Notes: a model not told the origin generated them from the sequence alone. A stretch of 64,000 nt of DNA from Paraspadella gotoi (GCA_051294375.1 CM119265.1:5689696-5753695); one strand, 5' to 3'. Shown: positions 13,066 to 25,998, counted from the stretch's first letter. Numbers and translations: made by a program.

Positions 13066-14625
13066 CTATCTAATCTATCTATCTATCTATATCTATCTAC
13101 TATTCTGCTATCTATCTATCTAAACAGCAGTATATATCTTTAGTATTTTATTGTTCTCTCTCTCTCCCTCTCTTTCAGTTTTCGCCCAGTTTTCCGCTTC
13201 ACAGTTTGGCTACCATCTCTTATCCGGCTTCCGTGTAAATGCATCAAAAAAAAGTGACTTCGCCGATCAGGATTTTTGTTTTGATGCGCGTTGCCAGTCG
13301 CTGGCAATGTTTTTTGTTGCTCTTTTTTATTTTTTGTTTCAATTCTCTTTTATCTCGTCTCGATATTCGCCAAATTCCAGGCATATCCATGGAGATATGG
13401 AGTAGAGAGAGAGAGATGAGAGGAGAGGAGAGGAGAGTGGGAGGCACGAGAGGCGAGAGAGAAGAGACGAGAGAGAGAGAGAGAGAAGAGAGAGTGAAAA
13501 GAGGAAAGAAAGACGAAGACAGACAGCGCGAAACAGCTAGACAAAGAGACAACAGGAAAGAGAGAGAGGAGCGAGAGAGAGAGAGAGAGAGAAGAGAGAG
13601 GGAGGAGGAGCGAGAGAGACGGAGAGAGAGCAGAGAGAGCAGAGAGAGAGAGAGAGAGAGAGTGAGAAAGATGTGGTCTCTTGGGCGTCTCCTTTTTTCG
13701 CATTCATCCTCGATATTTATTTTCCCCGTATTTCCTTTTCTCTTCCTCCATTTGAGCTTTTTTTTGAATCGTCGTCGTCGCAGTTGTCAGCTATCATTCA
13801 CGTACGCGTCGTCGGCGTCTGTACGTCGTCGTCGTCAATCGTCTTTTTTGGTCATCGTAAGTTGTCACCATCCATTATCGCTCAGTCATCGTCGTCGTCG
13901 TCATCGTCGTCATCGAATGCACTTCGGTTTCCGTCATCGCATCGTCTTTTTTTGGTAAATGCGTAGTTGTTCACCATCATTANNNNNNNNNNNNNNNNNN
14001 NNNNNNNTCGTCGTCATCGTCATCGTCGTCTTCAATCCTGCTTCGTTTCGTCGTCGTAGCTGTTGTCATCTTCCTTACCGTCGTCGTCATTGTCGTCTTC
14101 CATCGCGGTTCTTGTCGTCGTCGTCGTCATCGTCGTCGTCATCATCGTCGTCGAGTTTCGTTCGTTCGTCATTTTTCTTCACCCGCTTCTCTTCTCTTCT
14201 CTTCTCTTCGGGCGGGCGATCTCCCGAGGGGGGAGAGGGAGGGGGCGGTGCCCGAGCGAGCTAAGCGATGAAGGGGATCGGGGCTCTGGCTCTAATATGT
14301 AATATGAGGGAGTTGTACTTAGCTGACTGTGTATGCTTCAATGCATTAAAAGTTTGTTATAGCGTTATGTTATAATGGGAATCCGATTACGTGAGCTTAA
14401 CCGAATAAAGATACTCAGCTCAATTAGGAAAAAATCGGTCTGGCCACAGAAGCCATTGCCGCTGTCGACGCAGCAACAAACGCGGTCGCCGCCGCCGCCG
14501 CCGTCGCTGCCGATTCCTTCGAACCACGACGCCCAGGAATTCGGACGAAACCTTTTACTGTTTTTTTCTGCGTCATTGGCTGCAAACAAGGAAATAAGCG
14601 GCGGGAAAGAGAGAGATATTAAATT
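11788..14625. repeat. Tandem unit, copy 2 (2.84 kb)
   Basis: Same block order as copy 1, followed by an extra GTC-rich part (13770-14155, broken by a 25-N gap) and a CpG-rich end (14200-14620) with a GCCGCC run. Many single-base insertions relative to copies 1 and 3. Open frames across it are disrupted. Confidence 0.85.
13983..14007. other. Assembly gap, exactly 25 N
   Basis: Placeholder-length gap inside the GTC-rich part of copy 2. Copy 3 reads through the equivalent place (about 16805-16830). Confidence 0.99.
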
Positions 14626-15881
14626 CATTGTCCGCGCTCACGTTATTGTCACAAAGAGTCAACTGTCCGCCGGACTTTTACAACGCCTTTAATCGAAAAC
14701 AAATATATGTATGTTAAACTAACAAATGATTCTTTAGTTTTTTAACCTAAAATAAGAAATGTAACCTAGGTTTAAGGTTAATCGTTGAGAGAGAACAGTT
14801 CATTCAAATCAGCAACATCAGAAATAAAAATTTTCACCTTCTTTTTTTGTTTGGTTTCTTTGTTTGTTTTAGTTTTGTTTGTATTATTTATTTTCTTGTT
14901 TGTTGGTTTTTTAGTGTGTGTGTGTTGTGCGTGTGTGTTTTTAGGTTTTTTTAGTTTCTTGTTTTTTGTATTTTTTTACGGAAAACGAACCTTCTTTATT
15001 CGTGCAACGGATCTGTTGGCGTTTTCTCTATCGACAGCTTTAACCGCCTTTCGTAATTTACCAGCCTTTTGCTGACCTTCAACAGTCTTTCTCTCGCAGT
15101 ATGAATTTTACTTTACAGCTATTTTCGCTGATCTTCAGGCTTCGGCCGCGTCAGCAAAAATCCCAATGTCAGATATTTTTTTATGATGAAGGTTCGATTC
15201 TTACAATTTTACATTAATATTGTGCATAGTTTAAGATGTTAAGTCGTGCCAATTTACCAATAATGTTCGTATGGTCCAAATTAAAATACAGAATGCTTTG
15301 GTGAAAGAATCTCGGATTCTTGTGTTTCTTTGCCCTGGAGTCTGGCCAATCCGCGAGCCTAACCATAAAACGGTTCTTTTTTTTTTTTTGCCCTCAGCCC
15401 ATACTAAATCTTAAAGTTTAGTTATTCTTCCTTCGTTCTCCGACACGAATCCCTCCGGTTTTTCGCCTTCTCTCGGCTCTCGGCTTCTCTTTTCTATTCA
15501 CTTCCGCCCTAAATCGAGCCGTTCCGGCGGCCACTAACAGGGTGCACTTCCGCCCTTAAAAACCTGCTTATTTGCCCTCAGGACCTCCTCCATCGCCCTT
15601 CTCGCGCCTTTTTCTCGGCCCCGCACTTCGCCTCGGAACGCCCTCAGTCTTCTCAATTCCAAAGACCCGACTGTAGTTTAGCGCCCACATAAATTAAGTA
15701 TCAGGATCTTCTGGCATTTTTTATTTTTTCGTCCCTTTTCTTTTCGAAGACATTCTATACTTTGCCTATAATTTTCCTTTGTTTTTTTTTCTTTCCTTCC
15801 GCCTTATTGTTGTTTCTTCTTTATTATTTTCTTTTTTCTTCTTTTTATTTAACATTTGATCTATATTATATCTATCGTATC

Positions 15882-15920
<39 letters not shown>

Positions 15921-16290
15921 ATCTATCTATCTGATCTATCATTACTACGCTATCTATCTATCTTAAACACATTATATATCTTTATATTTTTTGTTCTACT
16001 CATCTCTCCCTCTCTTTCAGTTTCGCCCAGGTTCCGTCACGTCTACCACTTTATGCGGCTTCGTGCTAAATGCATCCAAAAAAAAGTTACTTCGCTGCAG
16101 GATTTTGTTTTTGATGCGCGTTGCCAGTCGCTGCAATGTTTTTGGTGCATCTTTTTTATTTTTTGTTTCAATTCTCTTTTATCTCGTCTCGATATTCGCC
16201 AAATCTCCAGCGATATCATGGAGATATGGAGGAGAGAGAGAGAGATCAGAGAGAAGAGGAGAGGAGAGGTGGGAGGCTACGACGAGGCGG

Positions 16291-16324
<34 letters not shown>

Positions 16325-17441
16325 GAGGAAAAGGTGAAAGAAGACGAGACAGACAGCGCCGAAACAAGCTAGACAAAGAGACAACGCGAAAGAGAGAGAG
16401 GAGCGAGAGAGACGAGAGAGAGAGAGAGAGAGACGGAGGAGAGCAGAGAGAGGAGAGAGAGAGAGAAGAGAGAAGAGAGAGGAGAGAGAGTGAGAAAGAT
16501 GTTGGTCCTTGGGCGTCTCCTTTTTCTCCATTCATCCTCGATATTTATTTTCCCCGTTATTTCCTTCTCTTTTCCTTCCATTTGAGCTTTTTTTTGGAAT
16601 CGTCGTCGTCGCAGTTGTCACTATCAATTCCGTCGCTCGTCGCGTCGTCGTACGTCGTCGTCGTCAATCGTCTTTTTTGTCATCGTAGTTGTCACCTCCG
16701 ATTATCGCTCAGTCATCGTCGTCGTCGTCATCGTCGTCATCGATCACTTCGGTTTCGTCAAGTCGCATCGTCTTTTTTTGGTAAATGGTAGTTGTTTCAC
16801 CATCATTATCGTGTCATCCGTTCATCGTCAGTCTTAAGTCGCTGCTTCGTTTCGTCGTCACGTAGCTGTCTGTCATCTTCCTTACCGGTCGTCGTCATGT
16901 CGTCTTCCATCGGGTTTCTTGTCGTCGTCGTCGTCATCCAGTCGTCGTCATCATCGTCGATCGAGTTTTCGTTCGTTCGTCATTTTTCTTTCAACCCGCT
17001 ATCTCTTCTCTCTTCTCGTTCTTCGTAGGCGCGGGCATCTCCCGAGGGAGAGGGAGGGGGCGGTGCCGAAGGTGCGGAAGCTAAGCGATGAAAGGGATGC
17101 GGGCTGCTGGCTCTAATATGTATATTGAGGGAGTTGTACTTAGCGCTGACTGGTATGCTTCAATGGCATATAAAAGTTTGTTATAGCGTTATCGTTATAA
17201 TGGGACATCCGATTACGTGAGCTTAACACCGAAATAAAGATACTCAGCTCAATTAGGAAAAAAATCGGTCTGGCCAGAAGCCATTGCCGCTTCGATCGAC
17301 AGCAACAAACGCAGTCGCCGCCGCCGCGCGCCGTCGCTGCCCGATCTCCTTCGAACCACGACGCCCGAGGAATTCGGACGAAACCTGTTTACTTATGCTT
17401 TTTTCTTCGTGCGATTGTCTGCAAACAAGGAAATAGGCGGC
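14626..17441. repeat. Tandem unit, copy 3 (2.82 kb)
   Basis: Full-length version matching copy 2 block for block, with its own scattered indels. It ends at the shared AAGGAAATAGGCGGCGG sequence and then diverges into GA-rich sequence. Confidence 0.85.
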
Positions 17442-17602
17442 GGGGAGGGGAAGGGAAAGATGAGAGAGGAGAAGAGAGAGCAGAGATAGAGAGACGAGAG
17501 AGAGATGAGAGAGAGAGAGTAGAGAGAGAGAGAAGAGAAGAGAGAGGAGAGGAGAGATNNNNNNNNNNNNNNNNNNNNNNNNNAGAGAAAGAGAGAGAGA
17601 AT
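17442..17602. repeat. GA-rich tract containing a 25-N gap
   Basis: Interrupted GA sequence on both sides of the gap at 17559-17583. Confidence 0.9.
17559..17583. other. Assembly gap, exactly 25 N
   Basis: Placeholder-length gap inside a GA tract. Confidence 0.99.
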
Positions 17603-18963
17603 GTATTGAATTTGCTATACTTAATTAAATATTTTATTAGTAGTAAGGTATTAAAATTAATAAGATTATTTAAATTAAAGTTAACAACTAGTAAGTTAAT
17701 ATTTTTTTAGTTCATTCACTCATCCTACCTCCTTCCTGACTTCTCGATTGCCGCCTTTGATCGCGTGCTCTCATGAAAAGATTAAAAAATGTTTTAGGTT
17801 CTGTGACTCGACTAATTGGAACTTGACGACGTGTCACGAGAATCGTTCAAGTGCCACAACGCCTGACGATTGGGCACGACGTGCAATACTGTGCTTTGAA
17901 TGTCTCACAAAGTATAAAAAAAGTGTATTAGATAAATTGTGAAAAAGTACGACGATATGCTAGCCTACAACCACAGAGCAGTATGTCAAAACGACATAAT
18001 GTGCTAAATTGCTAAAGTGCAAAAAGCAGAGACAAAGTGCAAATAATTACGAAGAGTTTACACAATCGTGAACGTGAAACTAGTCAAGTGCTGCAAGATG
18101 AAACGACTCGCGACGAAATTTGAAAAAGTCGGACGAATAATCGCGACGTGCCTGGCGGACGGAAGATGACGTATGATGTCGTAAGATCTATTGCGACGTC
18201 GCGCCCTCTATCTCTCTTTCTTCCATCAATTCACCTCGAAGAGACATTGAAAAAGTGTGGAGTAGTCAAGGTATGAGACCAATGCCCAAATTATTTTATT
18301 GGAAAGACAGGGCAACTCGAGTTACTTTATTTCCCGTTTTCAACGAGTTATTCAAAGCTTACATTTGCCAAGAAAATAAAAGTTTTAAAAAAAAAACAAG
18401 CAGGAGCTTACCTGGGATCAGGCGGCGGGAAATTGTCGCTCTCGAAAATTACGGTTTTCATCGCAGACGAGAGAGAATAAATTTAAGCCGCGCGAAAGGG
18501 AAAGAGGTAAGACATTGGGGAATAGAACAGGCTAATGGGGGCGTACGGGCTGCGACGGCGTCTCAGTCGTACAGCGACCCCATTTTTTTTTTAAATCTTT
18601 ACACTTTTTTTTTTTTAATCTGCGGTGATTGATTGCGCCATTGGGTGAAAAAAAAATTAATCGTTCCTCACTCTGCGCAAATCCACTGTGAGGTTTTCTT
18701 TATCCCGGAACCAGAATCCAAAAAAAACGATGCAACGTTGCTTTCTATCATCACCATAAGTTATGAGGCGGAACGCGTATAACGTGGCCGCACCCGACGG
18801 GAACTCTGTCGGGAAGAACAAAATCTCATCAAAACAACAACAATGAAGATAGAAAAGAAAGGAAAAGGGGGGGGGGAAGGAGAAAAAAAAAGGAAGAGTG
18901 CTGATAACGCGGCTTTTTTTTTTCGACGTCGACGACGAAGGTTATAGTTGTGGGACTCGTAGC
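17603..18963. other. Unique non-coding stretch
   Basis: No gene is recognised. A 64-codon frame at 17748-17942 contains four to five cysteines and is not low complexity, but it has no recognisable domain and starts at TTG. AAAGTGC is repeated several times at about 18010-18100. A small hairpin with arms CCCGAC and GTCGGG lies near 18795-18815. Confidence 0.4.
18201..18210 (-). promoter_or_regulatory. CTCF-like core motif
   Basis: Read on the minus strand this is TAGAGGGCGC, an exact match to the YAGRKGGCGC core of the CTCF insulator site. A 10-bp degenerate match can occur by chance and binding is not shown. Confidence 0.2.
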
Positions 18964-19167
18964 TTGTTTTTTGTTGTTTTTTTGTTTGTTTTTTGTTTTG
19001 TTTTTTGTTTTGTTTTTTTTAGCGGAAGTGTGGTTGTCGAGAGTCGAGGGTTGAAATCAAAATATTTTCTCTGAAAATCCGGAAAAATCAAAATCATGAC
19101 ACGACCTTTCATTAGCGATACAAGAAAGTATTTCCGGACTGTCATCTTTCTTCCATCTCTTTGTCTG

Positions 19168-19175
19168 TCTGTTTG

Positions 19176-19220
<45 letters not shown>
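19168..19220. repeat. (CT)n microsatellite
   Basis: CT run with a few leading TTT interruptions. Confidence 0.95.
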
Positions 19221-19224
<4 letters not shown>

Positions 19225-19674
19225 GTTATCCATGAAACGTGACACTATTTTGTTTTCATTTAGTTTTCTGATTCTTCTCCAACGTCATTCCTTTTTTTTT
19301 CTGCTTTCGCTCCGCGTCAGATTAATCGTGCGCGCGGATTCTCTTTTCTTTTTTTTTTCTTTTTTTATTTTTTTTGTAATCAGAAATTCAGATTCATTTT
19401 TTAGCCCCCACTGATTTTTTTTTTCTAATTCTTTTTTTTTCGCCAATGCACTAGATTTATTTTTATTTTTTTATAATAAATTTAAAGCGAGTTATCATAA
19501 CGTATTAACTATTAAGTTACCTTTCATCTTAAGTTACACTATTTAATAATTTTCGTTAGGTTAGTAGACATATATTTGGCCTTTGTTCTTTCCTTCGTCG
19601 AAACGCATCTGTGCTTCGAGCTCAATCACGAATCTCGATGGAGAATTTTATCACGACCCTGGCGATAACTCTCT

Positions 19675-19713
<39 letters not shown>

Positions 19714-19963
19714 CCTCTCCCTCTACGCCGCAACAAAGCGCACGCATCGCTCTCTCAGTCTCTCCTCTTCTCTTTCAAATCTGTCTTTAGCCCCAAAAAA
19801 AAAGAAGAAAAAAAATCTCCGCCCTCAAAATTTAAGAAAGAAAAAAAAAACCTGTGCTCGCGCGTTTCCTAGAAACGTTCGCTTTACTAGTCTTGACCTC
19901 CCAGCCCGAACTTTTTCTACGGGTTTGATAGGCCCCATAACTTTTTTTTCCCTCCTCCCTCGT
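19221..19963. other. T-rich non-coding stretch
   Basis: Homopolymer T runs, and another CT tract at about 19676-19708. No exon recognised. Confidence 0.55.
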
Positions 19964-20224
19964 NNNNNNNNNNNNNNNNNNNNNNNNNNNNNNNNNNNNN
20001 NNNNNNNNNNNNNNNNNNNNNNNNNNNNNNNNNNNNNNNNNNNNNNNNNNNNNNNNNNNNNNNNNNNNNNNNNNNNNNNNNNNNNNNNNNNNNNNNNNNN
20101 NNNNNNNNNNNNNNNNNNNNNNNNNNNNNNNNNNNNNNNNNNNNNNNNNNNNNNNNNNNNNNNNNNNNNNNNNNNNNNNNNNNNNNNNNNNNNNNNNNNN
20201 NNNNNNNNNNNNNNNNNNNNNNNN
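19964..20224. other. Assembly gap, 261 N
   Basis: Unsequenced. Confidence 0.99.
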
Positions 20225-21092
20225 GCACGAAGCCGTAAATTCTTCCGGCGACTTTTGTTATTTTTTGTTGAGTAAATATAAAAAAAAAAAGTCGTAATAA
20301 ATTTACAAGCGAAGCGAAGTCGACGTTCCAGAAATTCTGATGTAAAGTCATCGTATACAAAAATGTTTGTAAAAAGTTTAAACTTACTACAGTTTCCAAT
20401 AGTTTAGTGACCGTCAAACCTAAACTTATATGTATGTATATGTTGTATATGTACATTGTACATATGGTGTACATATATGTCCGAATAAGTAAAACATGAA
20501 CATAAGTTAATAGGTTAGTAAATTGATAATCATTAACTAAATTAATTGATTCCGGAAAAAAAATTTATCTAGATATCAAACGTTTGAAAATTTATAAAAT
20601 TGTGAAAGAATCAATAAATCAATGCATGAATGGATAAACGAATTAAACAATCAATGAATTAATAAATACACGAATAAACGCATGAATGAATCGATCAATG
20701 AATAAATAAATGGAATTTGTCAAAAATACGAATGTTTTGATGTAAAACAAAAAAAAAAACAGCGACGTATATTTTGAACGATCATAAGCATACGCTTAAA
20801 CTTACCGGAAGAACGGCGAGCTCGAGAAAAAAAATCACTCTCTTAATCACATCACTCTCTCATCTCATCATCATCCAGATTCGTCGTCTCTCTTATCTCT
20901 CTCTCTTTCTCCTCTTCTCTCTCTCTCCTCTCTTCTTCATACTCTACATCTCAAACTCCTCCTCCGTCTCTCCGTCTCTTCTCTCTCTTTCGCGCTTTTT
21001 CATGTCAATCGCGATGAAAAATTCATCGAGATCACAAAGATGGACTCTGACCGGACCTGAAGGGACAACAAGAGAAGGGACCGTGAGGTGTA
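20225..21092. other. AT-rich non-coding stretch with palindrome
   Basis: Contains the 9-bp-arm palindrome at 20447-20465 and a degenerate AATG/AATA/AACG tetranucleotide ladder at about 20600-20715. No exon recognised. Confidence 0.6.
20447..20465. repeat. Near-perfect palindrome
   Basis: Arms ATATGTACA and TGTACATAT around a single T. It sits in TA-rich sequence, so it may be chance. Confidence 0.7.
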
Positions 21093-21403
21093 NNNNNNNN
21101 NNNNNNNNNNNNNNNNNNNNNNNNNNNNNNNNNNNNNNNNNNNNNNNNNNNNNNNNNNNNNNNNNNNNNNNNNNNNNNNNNNNNNNNNNNNNNNNNNNNN
21201 NNNNNNNNNNNNNNNNNNNNNNNNNNNNNNNNNNNNNNNNNNNNNNNNNNNNNNNNNNNNNNNNNNNNNNNNNNNNNNNNNNNNNNNNNNNNNNNNNNNN
21301 NNNNNNNNNNNNNNNNNNNNNNNNNNNNNNNNNNNNNNNNNNNNNNNNNNNNNNNNNNNNNNNNNNNNNNNNNNNNNNNNNNNNNNNNNNNNNNNNNNNN
21401 NNN
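21093..21403. other. Assembly gap, 311 N
   Basis: Unsequenced. Confidence 0.99.
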
Positions 21404-21499
21404 CGGAAGGATGGAGAAAATTGTCTGGCAAAGAATTTGGAAAGAAAAATGAAGATAAAAGAAAAAATAAACAAACCAAAAAAAACAAAGAAACAAAAG

Positions 21500-21609
<110 letters not shown>

Positions 21610-21754
21610 GGAAAGAGAGGAAAAAAAACAACAAAGTAAAAATGAAATAGAGAAAGAAATTGAAACGAGAGAAATAATTTTTCAAGAAACCTTGAAACTT
21701 TTTCGAGGTCGTCGCGCTTTTTTCTGTATCAAAGCAAATAAAATTTATAAAAAA

Positions 21755-21785
21755 ATAAATAAATAAATAAATAAATAAATAAATA
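21755..21785. repeat. (AAAT)n microsatellite
   Basis: Short tetranucleotide run. Confidence 0.9.
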
Positions 21786-22382
21786 TAAAAACGAGCCAAC
21801 TACAAAGCTTGTTTGTCGTCGGCGATAACGCCTACGTACCCCGATGATGCCGCCGGAAACGTGAAGATGGCGCTGGCGACTTTAGACTCAATTCCGATTC
21901 AATTACCGATGGTAAACAAAAGGCAGTCGGGGATCCCACGACGCAGCAGCTGCGAGGGGGGAAGATGAGGTGAAGGGGAAGAGTAAAAGTGAGTTTTGTT
22001 TAGAGGAAAGAATTTTCAAAAAGCCAAAGTGAACATGATGGAATTGTAGAGAAGAACGTTAAAAAAAACCAAAATGAAATGTGATTGTTGCCTGGTAAGT
22101 ACATTAGATGTCTATTAACTCCGTCCTTTAGAAGGTAGGGCCAGTGACAAGGAGAAAATATTACATCGGCTGATCGGCCTTGGTCGCATTGTTATCACCG
22201 AAAAGAAATTTCCAGTCTGTTTAAATCTCACCATTAAGTCTCCGTTAAACCCACATTGCCCAATCTCTACCATTCCTAACTCACCCCCCCCCTCCATCAC
22301 CTCTCCAATCGAATCCCCATTCTCATTCGACCTCACTCAACTGACGAGAGCGTCGACTGTCTCCTTCCGTCGTTCGCTCGTC

Positions 22383-22430
22383 AGCGGCGCTGTCGGCGCT
22401 ATCGGCGCTGCCCGGCGCTGCCCGGCGCTC
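22383..22430. repeat. GGCGCT minisatellite in CpG-rich sequence
   Basis: Five GGCGCT cores at 9-11 bp spacing. It lies in a CpG-rich stretch (about 22340-23400) that could be a promoter or CpG-island-like region inside the apparent intron. Confidence 0.8.
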
Positions 22431-24435
22431 GTTCTCGCTCGTCGACGCTCGTAATTACGCGCTCATTCAAATCCGTTCGTTTGGCGGAAGGCAATTACTC
22501 CTGCGCGCCGCTCGGGGCCCCTCGGCGCCGCGGCGTCGAAAGGCGGCGCTCGTCTCTTTCCGCCGTCTGGTTCCGTCGCTTCGAATCTCGTTCGAGTCAT
22601 TTCCGGTTTGCAGACGCAATTCGGAGAGGCGTGGTAACGAAGGAGTGGTTGTCGAAGCGTGGTGACGGGGAGGTTTGTGATAAAGGAGTATTAAAATGAC
22701 CGCAGAAATGGTTTCTATGGCGTTTTTTTTTTTAAAGGTTGCCTCAAAATCGGGAATAACGTAGCAGGGAGAAACGTACTCCGTCCGTACTCAAAATTCG
22801 TGAATTCAAAATTTAATGAGCGAACGAACTTACGATCGAACCTCGTTGAAGAATACGTACGCCCGCCCGCGACGAAATAAATGGGACTCGGCTGATTTCG
22901 CGGCTTCGCGCTCTTGCGATCGGCGCCGCCAGACTTCTAGTCTCAGCCGTCAGTCGAAAAAAAAAACCCGGTTTTTCGCTTCCGGGGCGACATTCGACAT
23001 TCGACATCCGAAACCATTTGTAAAAATTTCTATTCGACGACGTTTCTTAGCCCGAGTGAAACTGAGAAAACCGACGACGGAAAGTAAGGAAACTCTTTTT
23101 TCTCTGTTTCCGTTACCGCTTCACCTCTGTGGTCGACCTGTTCCCTTCCCCGTCTTTGGTGCGCGGCTAAAGGAAGGTGAGAGAAAAGAGGACTGCTCCG
23201 ACCGGACTGATATTTCTATTGACAATACCGAGGAATAACGATCAACGCCGCCCAGACGTGACCTCAATCCGTCGCTGCCAGAAAAACTCTTTTCGTCAAC
23301 AATAGTAGCCTCGACTCAAGAAATCGCGCGAGAAAACAAGCGAGCCTCCCTGAGGGCGCAACGCTTCAACGACCCACCCAGTGGTGCCGGTCGAGCCCGA
23401 CCCAGTCCCTCTCGCTTGGAGCCTGCTCCCCCAAACCCTCAACCTCCGCAATCCCGTTTCGCATCAGCCCGAAGTCCTCGTGAAATTCAATCTCAAAATG
23501 TCCAAAAATGCCAATGGTGAATAAAAGCAGAAAGTCCCAGTTGCAATCAATTTTTTTTTTTTCAGACAACAATCAATCCATTCACTTTCACGTTAACACG
23601 CACCTCTTTTTCTTCAGCGCTCCAACCCGTTCGACCACATTTTTCAGATCTGAGTTGGTCTCTCTCTCGATCTCTCTCTCTCTTCGTCTCTCTCCCTCTG
23701 GTCTCTCCTCGCTCTCTCCTCTCTCTCTCTCCTCCCTCTCTCCTCCCCGCTTCTCTCGGAAAATCGTTGACCTCCCAATATCGCTTCAGGTGTCGGGTGA
23801 GAGATCGGGCAGTTTTTTTTTATTTCTCAACATTTTCCCCCCTTTTTTTCTTTTAATTTTTTTTTCTTTTCTTTTTTGCTTTTATTTCCTCCTTTCCTCC
23901 TTTCCTTCATTCTTCATTTGTTTTCTTTCCTCCTTTTTTCTCTCGATTCATGCGAATCTTTTTATTTCCGCTTTGTTTTCCGAGCGCCGCCGCTGTGTGG
24001 CGCCGGCGTCCTTGGCGACCGCGTCTCCCGCGGCGCGTTTGTCGTCGCACTGGCGGAAGCAGCCAGCATCCGCTGTATTCTACAGCATCAGCTGTATTTG
24101 CCAGAGACTGGTTGTTGTTGTCTGCAATTTTGAGCCTCTGCGCCGCAGACTGCGGTTGAGGAACAGATTTTGCTAGAAAAAAATATATTAAAATTACATT
24201 TATATTTGTGATTCTGTCTTTGCGACTTTTGATCCAACTCTCTATCTCTCTTCCTCTCTCTCTCTCTCCCTCTTTCCTTCTCTCTCCCTCTCCCTCTCTC
24301 TCTCTGTGTTTCTCTCTCTTCTTATTTTAAGTTGTATTGATGAGCGCGATCTCGCTTGCGCCTCTGGTGATGAAATGGCCCTCGTTTTCTTCTTCGTCGC
24401 AGTCGTTGCGATCGTCGCTATCTTTTTCTTCTTCT

Positions 24436-24466
<31 letters not shown>

Positions 24467-24574
24467 TTCCTCCTTCCACTTCTTTGGTCTTTGGTTTCGA
24501 TTTTCCCTCGAGGTTTTGTAATTCAACTCAGAAGAGAATTTCTTTCGCTTTTTTCTTCTATTTCTTTTTTTTTT
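22431..24574. other. CpG-richer then pyrimidine-rich stretch, no confirmed exon
   Basis: 22431-23400 has relatively high CpG content and several overlapping open frames, none with a recognised domain. 23640-23960 is CT- and T-rich. 24240-24310 is a CT tract. I cannot support a gene here. Confidence 0.45.
24437..24466. repeat. (GTC)n trinucleotide repeat
   Basis: Ten pure TCG/GTC triplets within a wider TTC/GTC-rich segment. Confidence 0.93.
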
Positions 24575-24880
24575 NNNNNNNNNNNNNNNNNNNNNNNNNN
24601 NNNNNNNNNNNNNNNNNNNNNNNNNNNNNNNNNNNNNNNNNNNNNNNNNNNNNNNNNNNNNNNNNNNNNNNNNNNNNNNNNNNNNNNNNNNNNNNNNNNN
24701 NNNNNNNNNNNNNNNNNNNNNNNNNNNNNNNNNNNNNNNNNNNNNNNNNNNNNNNNNNNNNNNNNNNNNNNNNNNNNNNNNNNNNNNNNNNNNNNNNNNN
24801 NNNNNNNNNNNNNNNNNNNNNNNNNNNNNNNNNNNNNNNNNNNNNNNNNNNNNNNNNNNNNNNNNNNNNNNNNNNNNNNN
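24575..24880. other. Assembly gap, 306 N
   Basis: Unsequenced. The left flank is a T run. Confidence 0.99.
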
Positions 24881-24998
24881 GTGTTTAATTATTTTAATAT
24901 CTGTTTTCGTCTGAATAGAACTTTTTTTCGATACGCTTAAAATCTTAAAGTGTAACAGTGTATCTTGCATAATGCGATTGCGCATCTGTATAATGAAT

Positions 24999-25006
24999 GA
25001 GAGAGA

Positions 25007-25084
<78 letters not shown>
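24999..25084. repeat. GA-rich microsatellite
   Basis: Interrupted GA run. The identical tract is at about 36837-36922. Confidence 0.95.
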
Positions 25085-25184
25085 TCGGCGAAAAAAAAAC
25101 TTCGCCTTTCAAACAAATCGATGGGGAAGAGAAACAGGTACCTCTCAGGTTACTTTTTTGCTCTCTACCCGATTCTATTTCTAA

Positions 25185-25186
<2 letters not shown>

Positions 25187-25251
<65 letters not shown>
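25187..25251. repeat. (CT)n microsatellite
   Basis: Pure CT run. The identical-length tract is at about 37025-37089. Confidence 0.95.
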
Positions 25252-25255
<4 letters not shown>

Positions 25256-25382
25256 TTTTTTCTTCACCCCCCGCTAAGCGCGGAAGCGGCGTGGCTAATG
25301 ACTTGGACGGCCGCCCACAGGCGGCGACACTTGTTGCCAAAGCGAACGAAAAAAAAAAGGGAAAGTGGGGAAAAGTTGAAAT

Positions 25383-25402
25383 CGAGAGAGAGAGAGAGAG
25401 AG

Positions 25403-25451
<49 letters not shown>

Positions 25452-25482
25452 GGAGAGAGAGACGGAGAGAGAGAAAGAGGCA
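25383..25482. repeat. GA-rich tract
   Basis: Interrupted GA sequence, duplicated at about 37221-37320. Confidence 0.9.
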
Positions 25483-25698
25483 ATAAAAAATCAGAAGTAA
25501 AAGCAAAATAGGAACGAGAGTCGTTGGACGTCGCTAACAAATATCCGTTTTTCCTGAAATTAGGTTAGCGAACGATTTACCTATTTATTTAAATATTATT
25601 CATAAAACAGTCCTCTATTTTTAGATCTTTTTTCTCAATTAATCAATATTACATCATATTCATTCCGATCTCAGTCTCGAGAATCAATTCCATATCTC

Positions 25699-25742
25699 TC
25701 TCATCTCTCTCTTTCTCTCATCTCTCTCTCTCTCTCCTCTCT

Positions 25743-25782
<40 letters not shown>

Positions 25783-25796
25783 CTCTGTCTCTCTCT
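25699..25796. repeat. CT-rich tract
   Basis: Interrupted CT sequence upstream of Ig exon 2, duplicated at about 37537-37634. Confidence 0.9.
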
Positions 25797-25998
25797 CCAC
25801 GTCGTAAAAACTTCTTATCTCATCGTAAACGGAAATAAAACCTTTCGCGCGACGAAAGACGAAGGGAATCAGTCGATTAGCGGCCGATAGGAATATGAAC
25901 GGCGCCGGCGGCGTCGATTCAATCGGTTGGCGGCGTCGGCCAGCGCCAGCGCCGGAATCCAGCTTCCATATCCTCGGAATCGTTCCGTCGGAAAAGTG

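Noticed and set aside
9843-17441. CRISPR-like or prokaryotic repeat array
   Set aside because: Units are kilobases long and eukaryotic in character, with no short repeat-spacer structure.
17748-17942. Small cysteine-containing protein
   Set aside because: Starts at TTG, with no signal peptide, domain or splice context. 64 codons open is not rare in this much sequence.
22463-22540. AEGNYSCAP, resembling an Ig strand F motif
   Set aside because: There is no matching first half and no splice sites, and an Arg-rich GC-biased run follows. Chance in CpG-rich sequence is more likely.
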